From an uncultured Hymenobacter sp. (GTDB lineage Bacteria > Bacteroidota > Bacteroidia > Cytophagales > Hymenobacteraceae), in NCBI GenBank assembly GCA_913776615.1, contig CAJYPK010000015.1, positions 186,001 to 250,000 of the forward strand: a stretch of DNA of 64,000 nt, given 5' to 3'. The first letter of the stretch is position 1. Each line of letters opens with the position of its first letter. The translations under genes were made by a program, and so were the position numbers. Below the pieces are notes generated by a model that was given only the letters and a program-made list of their open reading frames with translations, had not been told where the DNA came from and did no database searches. Shown here in pieces: positions 40,204 through 47,720 of the stretch.

Positions 40204-42612
40204 ATGCCTCCTTCTCGTCGATGTATTCTCTCTTCTTCGGCCTTGCTTGGCATGTTGCTACGGCTAGCTCCCTTGGCGGCCCAGGCGCAGCAGCCCGATT
40301 CGCTGCCGGGCATCAGCGGCAAGCTGGCTCATTATCAGCGGCAAGCAGTAGTCGAAAAGCTGTTTGTGCACCTCGACCAGCCTACCCACTCGGCAGGCGA
40401 AACCATCTGGCTTAAGATCTACGCCACCGACGGCACCACGCACCGCCCGCTGGCCCTGAGCCGCGTGGCCTACGTAGAAGTGCTGGATGCCAGCCAGCAG
40501 CCCGTGGCGCAGGCCAGCATCGCGCTGCGCCAGGGCAGCGGGCACGGAGCGGTCAGCTTACCCGCGCAGCTGGCCTCGGGCCGCTACACGGTGCGGGCTT
40601 ATACCCGCTGGATGCAGAACTTCGGACCCGAGTTTTTCTTTCGGGCACCCCTTACCATCCTCAATACGTTCAGCGCCTCGGGGACCAGCGTCGCCCAGCA
40701 AACCCCCGGCTACGATGTGCAGTTTTTTCCGGAGGGTGGGCAGTTGGTACAGGGGCTGGCCAGCCGGGTGGGGTTCAAGATCACGGATAGTGAGGGGCGT
40801 AGCGTAGCCGCAACCGGTACCGTGGCCGACGCCAGCGGCAAGCAGGTAGCGACCTTTAGCACGCTCAAATACGGTATGGGCAGCTTCCCGCTGCTGCCCG
40901 CCCGGGCGGGCGCGGCCTACACGGCCACCGTGCAGCTGGCCACCGGCAAGCGGCTTACCAGCCAGCTACCCAGCGTGCAGCCGCAAGGGTATGTCCTCAG
41001 CGTGCAATCCGAGAATGACGCTTCCCTGCGCCTAACGGTACAGGCGGCTGGCCCGGCGCTGGCTACCGAGGTCGTGCAGGTGCTGGGCCACGCCGGCCAG
41101 CGCGTAAGCCTGGCGGCCCAGGCAACTCTCGTCGATGGCCGGGCTACGCTCGTGCTCAAGAAAAGCGCACTGCCCGATGGTATTTCCCACTTCACGGTGT
41201 TCAATGCCCGGCGTCAGCCAGTGGCCGAGCGCCTCTACTTCAGCCCGGTGCGCCACCGGCTGGCCCTCACCGCCAGCGCCGATAAGCGCGCTTACCTACC
41301 CCGCGAGCAGGTGCAGCTGCGAGTGACTGCCCCAGCCAGCGCCAATGCCTCACTCGCGGTGTACCGGCTCGATTCCCTGTCGGCCACCAACCCGACCGAC
41401 ATTGCCAGCTGGCTCCTGCTTGCCGCCGACCTCAAGGGCGCGATAGAAGACCCGGGCTACTACCTGCGCGATTCCAGCGCTGCGGGCCGGGCGGCGGCCG
41501 ACAACCTCATGCTCACGCAGGGCTGGAGCCGCTTTCGCTGGCAAGATGTACTGGCGGCCCAGCCTCCTACGCTCCCATATCTCCCCGAGCTGTACGGCCC
41601 CGTGCTCCAGGCGCAGGTACTCACCGCCACTGGCACCCCGGCCCCGGCGGGCATCGGCACCTACCTCACAATCCCCAACCGGACCGGGCGCTTTTACTAC
41701 GCGGCCACGCAAGCGGGCGGCCTGGCGCAGTTTGAGCCCGACCTCTTTACGGGTATCCAAAAGGTCGTTTTGCAAACCGATTTCAGCCGCGATAGCACCT
41801 ACCGCCTGGAATTACGCAGCCCTTACTCCACCCGTCATGCGCCCATGCAATGGGCACCGCTGGCCCTGACGCCAGCGCTGGCCCCGGCCTTGGCCGAGCG
41901 CCACGTACAGGCGCAGGTGGCGCAGTATTTTACCAGCCTGCCACCCGCCCCGGCGGCGCACGCGGGGGCAGATTCGACCTCCTTTTTTGGCAAGCCCGAC
42001 GAGCGGTACATGCTCGACGATTACACGCGCTTTAAAACGATGGAGGAGGTGATGCGCGAATACGTGTCGGGGGTACTGGTGCGTAAGCGCCGCGATGGCT
42101 TTCATTTCATCGCGCTCGACCGCCCCGGCCAGGCCTATTTCAAGCACGACCCGCTCGTGCTACTCGACGGCCTGCCCATATTCAACACCAATAACATCAT
42201 GGCTTTCGATCCGCTGAAAGTCAAGCAGCTGGATGTTCTCACGGCCCGCTATTACCAGGGGCCGCTGGTGTACGACGGGGTAGTAAGCTACACCACGTAC
42301 CGGGGCGACCTGGGGGGCTTCGATATCAACCCGCATCATGCCTTGGTGGAGGAATACGAAGGCCCGCAGGGCGAGCGCCAGTTCTACGCCCCACGCTACG
42401 AAAACGCCCAGCAGCAGCAAAGCCGGCTGGCCGACCTGCGTAATCTACTGCACTGGCAGCCGCAGCTCCTCCTGCAACCGGGCCAGCCCAGCAGCCTCTC
42501 GTTTTATACCTCCGACCAGGCCGGCCGCTACCTAGTCGTGGCCCAGGGCTTGGCGGCCGACGGCCGCCCGGGCAGCACCAGCTTCACGTTTGAAGTCAAG
42601 CCTGCGCTTTAG
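40204..42612 (+). CDS. Macroglobulin-like (MG2) secreted protein
   Basis: An 802-residue protein with signal peptide (LLGMLLRLAPLAAQAQ). Residues 48-150 carry the MG2 pattern found in alpha-2-macroglobulin-type and related Bacteroidota proteins: EKLFVHLDQPTHSAGETIWL, VAYVEVLD, LASGRYTVRAYTRWMQN. More beta-sandwich repeats follow (PGYDVQFFPEGGQLVQGLA; YLPREQVQLRVTAP), then a region around 615-690 that resembles a TonB-receptor plug (DPLVLLDGLPIFN). No thioester motif (CGEQ) is present. It is 45 bases after the DUF4249 gene and probably in the same operon. Role at the cell surface is inferred. Confidence 0.82.
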   Translation: MPPSRRCILSSSALLGMLLRLAPLAAQAQQPDSLPGISGKLAHYQRQAVVEKLFVHLDQPTHSAGETIWLKIYATDGTTHRPLALSRVAYVEVLDASQQPVAQASIALRQGSGHGAVSLPAQLASGRYTVRAYTRWMQNFGPEFFFRAPLTILNTFSASGTSVAQQTPGYDVQFFPEGGQLVQGLASRVGFKITDSEGRSVAATGTVADASGKQVATFSTLKYGMGSFPLLPARAGAAYTATVQLATGKRLTSQLPSVQPQGYVLSVQSENDASLRLTVQAAGPALATEVVQVLGHAGQRVSLAAQATLVDGRATLVLKKSALPDGISHFTVFNARRQPVAERLYFSPVRHRLALTASADKRAYLPREQVQLRVTAPASANASLAVYRLDSLSATNPTDIASWLLLAADLKGAIEDPGYYLRDSSAAGRAAADNLMLTQGWSRFRWQDVLAAQPPTLPYLPELYGPVLQAQVLTATGTPAPAGIGTYLTIPNRTGRFYYAATQAGGLAQFEPDLFTGIQKVVLQTDFSRDSTYRLELRSPYSTRHAPMQWAPLALTPALAPALAERHVQAQVAQYFTSLPPAPAAHAGADSTSFFGKPDERYMLDDYTRFKTMEEVMREYVSGVLVRKRRDGFHFIALDRPGQAYFKHDPLVLLDGLPIFNTNNIMAFDPLKVKQLDVLTARYYQGPLVYDGVVSYTTYRGDLGGFDINPHHALVEEYEGPQGERQFYAPRYENAQQQQSRLADLRNLLHWQPQLLLQPGQPSSLSFYTSDQAGRYLVVAQGLAADGRPGSTSFTFEVKPAL

Positions 42613-42629
42613 TGGCTGGCTCGCGGTAG

Positions 42630-43298
42630 TCAGGCCGCGACCAATACGTCGGCGTCGTTGTGCGCCGGTGAGTTGACGCGGGTCGTGACGGCGTATTCCC
42701 GCATCAGGCTGGCATCGTAGGGCACCAGCAACTGCTGGTGCGCGGCGGGCGCGAGGTCATCGGCCAACCAGGCGCGCTCGGCCTCGGGGCCGGGCAAGAT
42801 GACGGGCATCCGGTTGTGCAGCCGGGCCATCAGCTCGTTGGGCTCGGTGGTGATGATGGTAAACGTGGGGTGCAGCTCACCGGTACCGCGGTCCAGCCAC
42901 TCATCCCACAGCCCGGCGAAGGCAAAGGGTTCTTCGCTCTTCAGTAAGATGCGGTGCGGAATCTTACCCCGCTCGGTGGCCTGCCACTCGTAAAATGAAT
43001 CGGCCAGCACCAGGCAGCGCCGACGGGCCAGCAGTTGCCGAAAGCTGGGCTTTTCGCTCAGTGTCTCGGCGCGGGCATTGATGGGCTTGGGACCACTGGC
43101 CGGGTCGCGGCTCCAGGCGGGCACCAGGCCCCAGCGTACAAGCTGAATCTGGCCGGGCGCGGCGTTGGTAATGATGGGCAGCGCCTGCGAGGGCGCGGCG
43201 TTGTAATTGGGCGCCGGGCTGACGACACTTCCATCTTCAGCACCAAAACGCTTGGCTAGCCCCGGTACGGGCGTAATAACGGTATAACGACCACACAT
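42630..43298 (-). CDS. SOS response-associated (SRAP/YedK-like) DNA-protein crosslink protein
   Basis: A 222-residue HMCES/YedK-family protein that crosslinks to abasic sites in single-stranded DNA. Catalytic Cys2 is next to Met1 in MCGRYTV, so ATG 43298 must be the start. The Asn in PINARAET, Glu in DSFYEW and His in LHNRMPVIL complete the active site. It lies downstream of the GT35 gene on the same strand, separated by a 45-bp inverted repeat. Confidence 0.97.
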   Translation of the reverse strand: MCGRYTVITPVPGLAKRFGAEDGSVVSPAPNYNAAPSQALPIITNAAPGQIQLVRWGLVPAWSRDPASGPKPINARAETLSEKPSFRQLLARRRCLVLADSFYEWQATERGKIPHRILLKSEEPFAFAGLWDEWLDRGTGELHPTFTIITTEPNELMARLHNRMPVILPGPEAERAWLADDLAPAAHQQLLVPYDASLMREYAVTTRVNSPAHNDADVLVAA

Positions 43299-43302
43299 CA
43301 GG

Positions 43303-43482
43303 ACCACGGATTCCTCCGGATTTTTCGGATTAGTCGGATTTTGTAGATGATCTTCCTAGCAGTTGCTCGGCCTACATCACTTACCCTTGAACGTTAGCCC
43401 ACAAAAAAAGCCGCCTTTTGGGCGGCTTTTTTTAACGTCTACGAAATCCGACCAATCCGAAAAATCCGGAGGAATCCGTGGT
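43303..43482. repeat. 45-bp inverted repeat of CGGATT units filling the gap between two genes
   Basis: Arms 43303-43347 and 43438-43482 are complementary at 43 of 45 positions. Each arm has four CGGATT-type units about 9-10 bases apart. The right arm ends one base from the stop of the GT35 gene; the left arm begins 4 bases from the SRAP start codon. A strong terminator lies in the loop. Confidence 0.85.
43403..43433 (-). terminator. Terminator inside the 43.3-kb inverted repeat
   Basis: AAAAAAAGCCGCC (43403-43415) pairs with GGCGGCTTTTTTT (43421-43433), 5-base loop. T-runs on both strands; it ends the GT35 transcript on the minus strand. Confidence 0.92.
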
Positions 43483-43483
43483 T

Positions 43484-45130
43484 CTACTTGTACAACTGCT
43501 CGTAATATTCCTTAGCCATGCGGCCGCTCTCAAACTCGGGCTCCACATCCTTCATAGCGGCCTTCACCACTTTGAGGAACTGCTTAGGCTGGTCGTAATA
43601 CAGCGGCACCACTTTGCTTTCGAGCACGTGCAGCAGGGTGTTGGCCTCGATGGTATCTTTCTCCTGCTCGGGCAGGTTTTCGTCGGCGTGCTCGATGATG
43701 AAGCAGTTCTCCTCATCCTTGGCAAACTCCGGAATCCAGCCGTCGGCGATGCTCACGCTCACGCTGGCATTCATGGCGGCGGTCATGCCGCTGGTGCCGC
43801 TGGCCTCGCGGGGGTAGCGCGGAGTGTTCAGCCAGAGGTCGGAGCCCTTTTTCATTTCGGCGCTCAGCTCCAGCTCGTAGCCCGTGAGCACGGCGCAACG
43901 CTTGAGGTGCTTGGTGCGGGCAATGATGCTATTGAAGATGTCGATGGCCCCGAAGTCTTTGGGGTAAGGCTTGCCGGCCCAGATAACCTGCACCGGGCGG
44001 CTGTCGTCGCTCACGAGCTTTTCAAAGCGCTCGAAATCACGCAGAATGAGGTCGGCCCGCTTATAGGCGGCGAAGCGACGCGCCCACACGATAGTCAGCG
44101 CCTCGGGGTCGAGCAGCGTGCCGGTCTGGTCGGCTACTACTTTGAAAAACTCCTTTTTCAGCTCCTTCTTGCGGGCCAGCAGGGCCTCGTCGTTCTTGCC
44201 TTTCAGGGCGGCGGCCAGCTGCGGGTCGCGCCAGTAGGTGCCGTTCTGGGCGTTGGTGATGGAGATGATGGGGCAGATACCTTCGTAGTGGCCCCACATC
44301 TCGTTGGCCACGGTGCCGTGCACCTTGCTCACGCCGTTGGCCTTGCGGGCAAAGCGCAGGGCAGTGAGCGTATAGTTGAGCGAGTCGCCGTCGAGGCGGG
44401 CCACGCGGCGAATCTCCTCCAGCGGCACGCCGGCGAAGAAGCTCATGTCTTGCAGCAGCTTGAGGGGCCGCTCCTCATTGCCTGCCAGCTCGGGCGTGTG
44501 GGTGGTGAACACCAGACGCTTCTGCACCTCGGCCAAGTCATGGTTGTGCTTGGCGTAGAGGAAGAACGCCAGCGGCAGGCCGTGGCCCTCGTTGAGGTGG
44601 TACACGTCGGTTTTGCGGCCCAGGATGTCGAGCAGCTGCCCGCCGCCCGCGCCCAGCACGATGCTCTGCGCCACGCGGGTAGCCGCGTCGGGGTCGTAGA
44701 GGTGGTGGCTGATGGTGCGCGACAGGTAGTCGTTTTCCTCAATGTCGGTGGTGAGGAAGAACATGGGCGCGGTGCCGAAAACCTCGGGGGCCAGGTACAG
44801 CGCCTTCACGTGCACCTGCGCATCGTGGATAGTGACGGGAAACACGATGCCGGTGTCTTCCAAGAACGAGTACTGCTTGTGCAGAAACTCGGCCTTCATC
44901 GTCTGGTCGGGGTTGCGCACCTGGTCGTAGTAGCCGTAGGTCCAGAGCATCCCGATGCCGATAAGGTTCTGCTTGAGCTCGTAGGCCGAGCGCATGTGCG
45001 AGCCCGCCAGGAAGCCCAGGCCGCCGGAATAGATTTTCAGACTCTGGTCGAGGGCGAACTCCATCGAGAAGTAGGCCGCGGCGGTCTTGTATTTGGCGGC
45101 CGGAGCCGGTGCTTTAAAGGTAAAAGCCAT
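43484..45130 (-). CDS. glgP: Alpha-glucan phosphorylase-family (GT35) protein, PLP lysine replaced
   Basis: A 548-residue short-form alpha-glucan phosphorylase-like protein. Family blocks are clear: AAYFSMEFALDQSLKIYSGGLGFLAGSH shortened by position (residues 17-45), VYHLNEGHG, VFTTHTPELAGNE, VHGTVANEMWG, VWARRFAAYKRADLILRD and VIWAGKPYPKDFGA. In the usual family motif EASGTSGMKAALNG the Lys carries pyridoxal phosphate; here the block reads EASGTSGMTAAMNAS with Thr450. If the reading is right, the classical phosphorolysis mechanism is not possible, unless the cofactor binds otherwise. It is divergent from the amylase gene at 45367, suggesting a role in cytosolic use or synthesis of alpha-glucans. 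Confidence 0.88.
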   Translation of the reverse strand: MAFTFKAPAPAAKYKTAAAYFSMEFALDQSLKIYSGGLGFLAGSHMRSAYELKQNLIGIGMLWTYGYYDQVRNPDQTMKAEFLHKQYSFLEDTGIVFPVTIHDAQVHVKALYLAPEVFGTAPMFFLTTDIEENDYLSRTISHHLYDPDAATRVAQSIVLGAGGGQLLDILGRKTDVYHLNEGHGLPLAFFLYAKHNHDLAEVQKRLVFTTHTPELAGNEERPLKLLQDMSFFAGVPLEEIRRVARLDGDSLNYTLTALRFARKANGVSKVHGTVANEMWGHYEGICPIISITNAQNGTYWRDPQLAAALKGKNDEALLARKKELKKEFFKVVADQTGTLLDPEALTIVWARRFAAYKRADLILRDFERFEKLVSDDSRPVQVIWAGKPYPKDFGAIDIFNSIIARTKHLKRCAVLTGYELELSAEMKKGSDLWLNTPRYPREASGTSGMTAAMNASVSVSIADGWIPEFAKDEENCFIIEHADENLPEQEKDTIEANTLLHVLESKVVPLYYDQPKQFLKVVKAAMKDVEPEFESGRMAKEYYEQLYK

Positions 45131-45196
45131 GGAGAAAAAGTCGGTAGGTGTTTGGAGCTAAGAGGTTTTGGGCCAGTAAAGGAAGGGCCGCCGGAC

Positions 45197-45204
45197 CAAA
45201 GCTA
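45197..45204 (-). promoter_or_regulatory. TAGCTTTG -7 box for the GT35 gene
   Basis: CAAAGCTA on the plus strand reads TAGCTTTG on the minus strand, matching TAnnTTTG, 66 bases before the ATG at 45130. No clear -33 partner. Confidence 0.5.
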
Positions 45205-45366
45205 GCGGGGTGGCGGGGTAAGTCGGCGTATTTTGTCTGGAGCATCGGCGGCGGCTTCCGCAATGGTTTGCGGACCGCCGGGCTGCGTTGCCGCCGAGCT
45301 TACGGCCAATTGGCCGGCCCTGTTCATTATCTTTTTCTCCCACCTTTCTTGCTCATTATCTGCCTC

Positions 45367-47223
45367 ATGCGTATTTCTCGCTCTCTATTGGCCGGCATCT
45401 CAACGGCGTTGCTGCTGACGGCCAGCCCAGTACTGGCCGCCCCGCCCGCCAAAACGGCCGCCCGCGTCGATCCCACTTACTGGTTTGTGGGCATGAAAAA
45501 CCCCAAGCTGCAACTCCTGGTCAACGCGCCCGGCATCGCGGCCGACCAGGTGACGCTGGCCCCCTACCCCGGCGTAACGCTCGACGGCTTTCAAAAGCTG
45601 GAAAGCTCCAACTACCTCATCGTCAACCTCACGGTGAGCCCGCAGGCCCAGCCGGGCAAGCTGCAATTGAAATTCGCCGGTCCCAAGCCCCTGACCTACA
45701 GCTACGAGCTGCGCCCGCGCAACGCCGACCCGGCCCGCACCCAGGGCCTCACCCAGGCCGATTTCATCTACATGCTGATGCCGGACCGCTTTTCGAACGG
45801 CGACCCGAAAAACGACATCGTGAAGGGCACCCGTGCCCCCCGCATCGCCCGCGACTCGATGTACGCCCGCCACGGCGGCGACCTCAAGGGCATTCAAAAT
45901 CACTTCGATTATTTCAAGCAGCTGGGCGCGACGGCCATCTGGCCCACGCCGATTGTCGAAAATGACATGCCCAAGGCCAGCTACCACGGCTATGCCGTCA
46001 CCGACTGCTACAAGGTAGACCCGCGCTACGGTACCAACGCCGAGTATGTGCAGTTTGTGAAGGCCGCCCACAGCCAGGGCTTGAAGGTGGTGCAGGACAT
46101 CGTGCTCAACCACTGGGGCAGCTACCACCACCTGTTTCTCGACAAGCCGGCGGCCGACTGGTTTCACGCCTTCCCCACCTTCACGCGTTCCAACTATAAC
46201 GCCTACGTACTCAACGACCCCTACGGGGCGCAGCGCGACCGCGTGCTGGAAAACGACGGCTGGTTCGACACCTCCATGCCCGACGTCAATCAAAGCAATC
46301 CGCTGGTTTCGACTTACCTGATTCAGAATTTCTTGTGGTGGGTGGAAAGCACCGGGCTGGATGGCTACCGCATCGACACCTACCCGTATTCGGAGCCTAA
46401 GTTTCTAATGGACTGGGGCAAGGCCATCGGCGAAGAGTATCCCAAGCTGGCGCTGTTTGGCGAGGCCTGGGAAGGCACCGAGGCCGAGCAGGCGTTCTTT
46501 GCCCAGAATATTTTCCCGCCCGTCAACGGCTTTAAGTCGAACCTGCCGGGCGTGCTCGATTTTCAAATCTGCTTCGGCATCGGCGACGCGCTGCGGGGCG
46601 AGGGCGGCGATTTGCTCAAGCTCTACCGCGCCTTGCAGGGCGACTGGATGTACACCGACGCCACGCGCAACGTGCCCTTCCTCGACAACCACGACATGAG
46701 CCGCTTCTATTCGGTGATTGGCGAAGACTTTGCCAAGTACAAGATGGGGCTGGCCTGGCTGCTGACGCTGCGCGGCACGCCGCAGCTTTACTACGGCACC
46801 GAGGTGCTGATGAAAAACTTCTCGGACCCCGATGGTAAAGTGCGCGAGGACTTTCCCGGCGGCTGGGCGGGCGATAAGACGAATTACTTTGTATCGCGGC
46901 CGGGGCAGGCGGGCGAGGCGTTCGACTACGTGAGCAAGCTGGCCAACTACCGGAAATCGCACCCGGTACTTTCGTCGGGCAAGCTCATGCAGTTTATTCC
47001 GCAGGACGGGGTGTATACCTATTTCCGGTACTCTGACGATGCCTGCGTGATGGTGATTGCCAACAACACCAAGGACGCCAAGACCGTGGACGGGACTCGC
47101 TTTACTGAGCGCACGGGGGGGTATGCTTCGGGGGTTGATGTGGTGAGCGGGGCGGTTATTTCAGATTTGAAGACGCTGAAAGTGCCGGCGCGCACGGCTT
47201 GGGTGGTAGAATTGCGGAAGTAA
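45367..47223 (+). CDS. Secreted GH13 alpha-amylase/cyclomaltodextrinase-like enzyme
   Basis: A 618-residue starch-active hydrolase. Signal peptide (MRISRSLLAGISTALLLTAS ...VLA); the frame is open 73 codons earlier but these lack signal character. N-terminal cyclomaltodextrinase-type beta domain (residues 30-130), then the GH13 barrel: region I DIVLNHWG, region II GLDGYRIDTYP (nucleophile Asp), region III LFGEAWEG (acid Glu) and region IV FLDNHDMSRF. Likely periplasmic like SusA, releasing maltose or maltotriose for the MFS transporter. A GxxExxY cassette begins 4 bases after its stop. Confidence 0.95.
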   Translation: MRISRSLLAGISTALLLTASPVLAAPPAKTAARVDPTYWFVGMKNPKLQLLVNAPGIAADQVTLAPYPGVTLDGFQKLESSNYLIVNLTVSPQAQPGKLQLKFAGPKPLTYSYELRPRNADPARTQGLTQADFIYMLMPDRFSNGDPKNDIVKGTRAPRIARDSMYARHGGDLKGIQNHFDYFKQLGATAIWPTPIVENDMPKASYHGYAVTDCYKVDPRYGTNAEYVQFVKAAHSQGLKVVQDIVLNHWGSYHHLFLDKPAADWFHAFPTFTRSNYNAYVLNDPYGAQRDRVLENDGWFDTSMPDVNQSNPLVSTYLIQNFLWWVESTGLDGYRIDTYPYSEPKFLMDWGKAIGEEYPKLALFGEAWEGTEAEQAFFAQNIFPPVNGFKSNLPGVLDFQICFGIGDALRGEGGDLLKLYRALQGDWMYTDATRNVPFLDNHDMSRFYSVIGEDFAKYKMGLAWLLTLRGTPQLYYGTEVLMKNFSDPDGKVREDFPGGWAGDKTNYFVSRPGQAGEAFDYVSKLANYRKSHPVLSSGKLMQFIPQDGVYTYFRYSDDACVMVIANNTKDAKTVDGTRFTERTGGYASGVDVVSGAVISDLKTLKVPARTAWVVELRK

Positions 47224-47226
47224 TTT

Positions 47227-47705
47227 TTTCACCGCGGAAGGCGCGGAAGAGTTCGCGGACGACGCGGAGGCTTATGCACGAAAATGACATCACCTATTTG
47301 ATTAGGCAATCGGCTTATAACGTGCACACTGCGCTGGGGCCGGGTTTGCTGGAATCGGCGTATGAGGCGGCTTTGCTGCACGAACTGCGACTGGCGGGCT
47401 TGCACGTGCAAAATCAAGTGGGGCTGCCCATGAGCTATGGCGACGTCAAGCTGGACGTTGGTTACCGCCTCGACCTGTTAGTAGAAAGCAAAGTAGTGGT
47501 GGAGCTGAAGGCCGTGGAAACGGTGCTGGAAGAGCACCACATGCAACTCATCACCTACCTCAAGCTTTCGGGCTGCCGGGCCAGCTTGCTTATTAATTTC
47601 AACGTGCCACGCATCAAAGAAGGTATCTTCCGCAAAGTCAATGGCATGACGGACCAACTGCCTCCGCGCCCGTCCGCGAATCCTTCCGCGCCTTCCGTGG
47701 TGAAA
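47227..47705 (+). mobile_element. Putative GxxExxY cassette bounded by 44/45-bp inverted repeats
   Basis: Left arm 47227-47270 and the reverse complement of right arm 47661-47705 agree at 40 positions of 44/45. Each arm has four CGCGGA units (left: CGCGGAAGGCGCGGAAG then CGCGGAC, CGCGGAGG). The arms enclose one gene for a GxxExxY protein. Without 47227-47705 the stop of the first amylase and the ATG of the second would be about 15 bases apart. No target duplication is visible. Mobility is inference. Confidence 0.65.
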
Positions 47706-47720
47706 CCACTCCTCTCATGA
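47274..47720 (+). CDS. GxxExxY protein (PD-(D/E)XK nuclease-like)
   Basis: A 148-residue protein. The family name motif is GLLESAY at residues 24-30 (within ALGPGLLESAYEAAL). The PD-(D/E)XK-type active site is visible as the Asp in VGYRLDLLVES and the ExK of VVVELKAVE, then a helix (EEHHMQLITYLKLSG) and strand (ASLLINFN). Start ATG 47274 is 3 bases after the left repeat arm. Residues 130-144, a Pro/Ser/Ala stretch, are encoded by the right arm, so the family core ends near residue 128. The stop overlaps the next ATG (ATGA), so it is coupled to the second amylase. Function unknown: nuclease on its own repeats or on foreign DNA is conceivable. Confidence 0.88.
   Translation: MHENDITYLIRQSAYNVHTALGPGLLESAYEAALLHELRLAGLHVQNQVGLPMSYGDVKLDVGYRLDLLVESKVVVELKAVETVLEEHHMQLITYLKLSGCRASLLINFNVPRIKEGIFRKVNGMTDQLPPRPSANPSAPSVVKPLLS

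Noticed and set aside
43478..45205. 575-codon frame opposite the GT35 gene
   Set aside because: Antisense shadow; the minus-strand protein has all family blocks.
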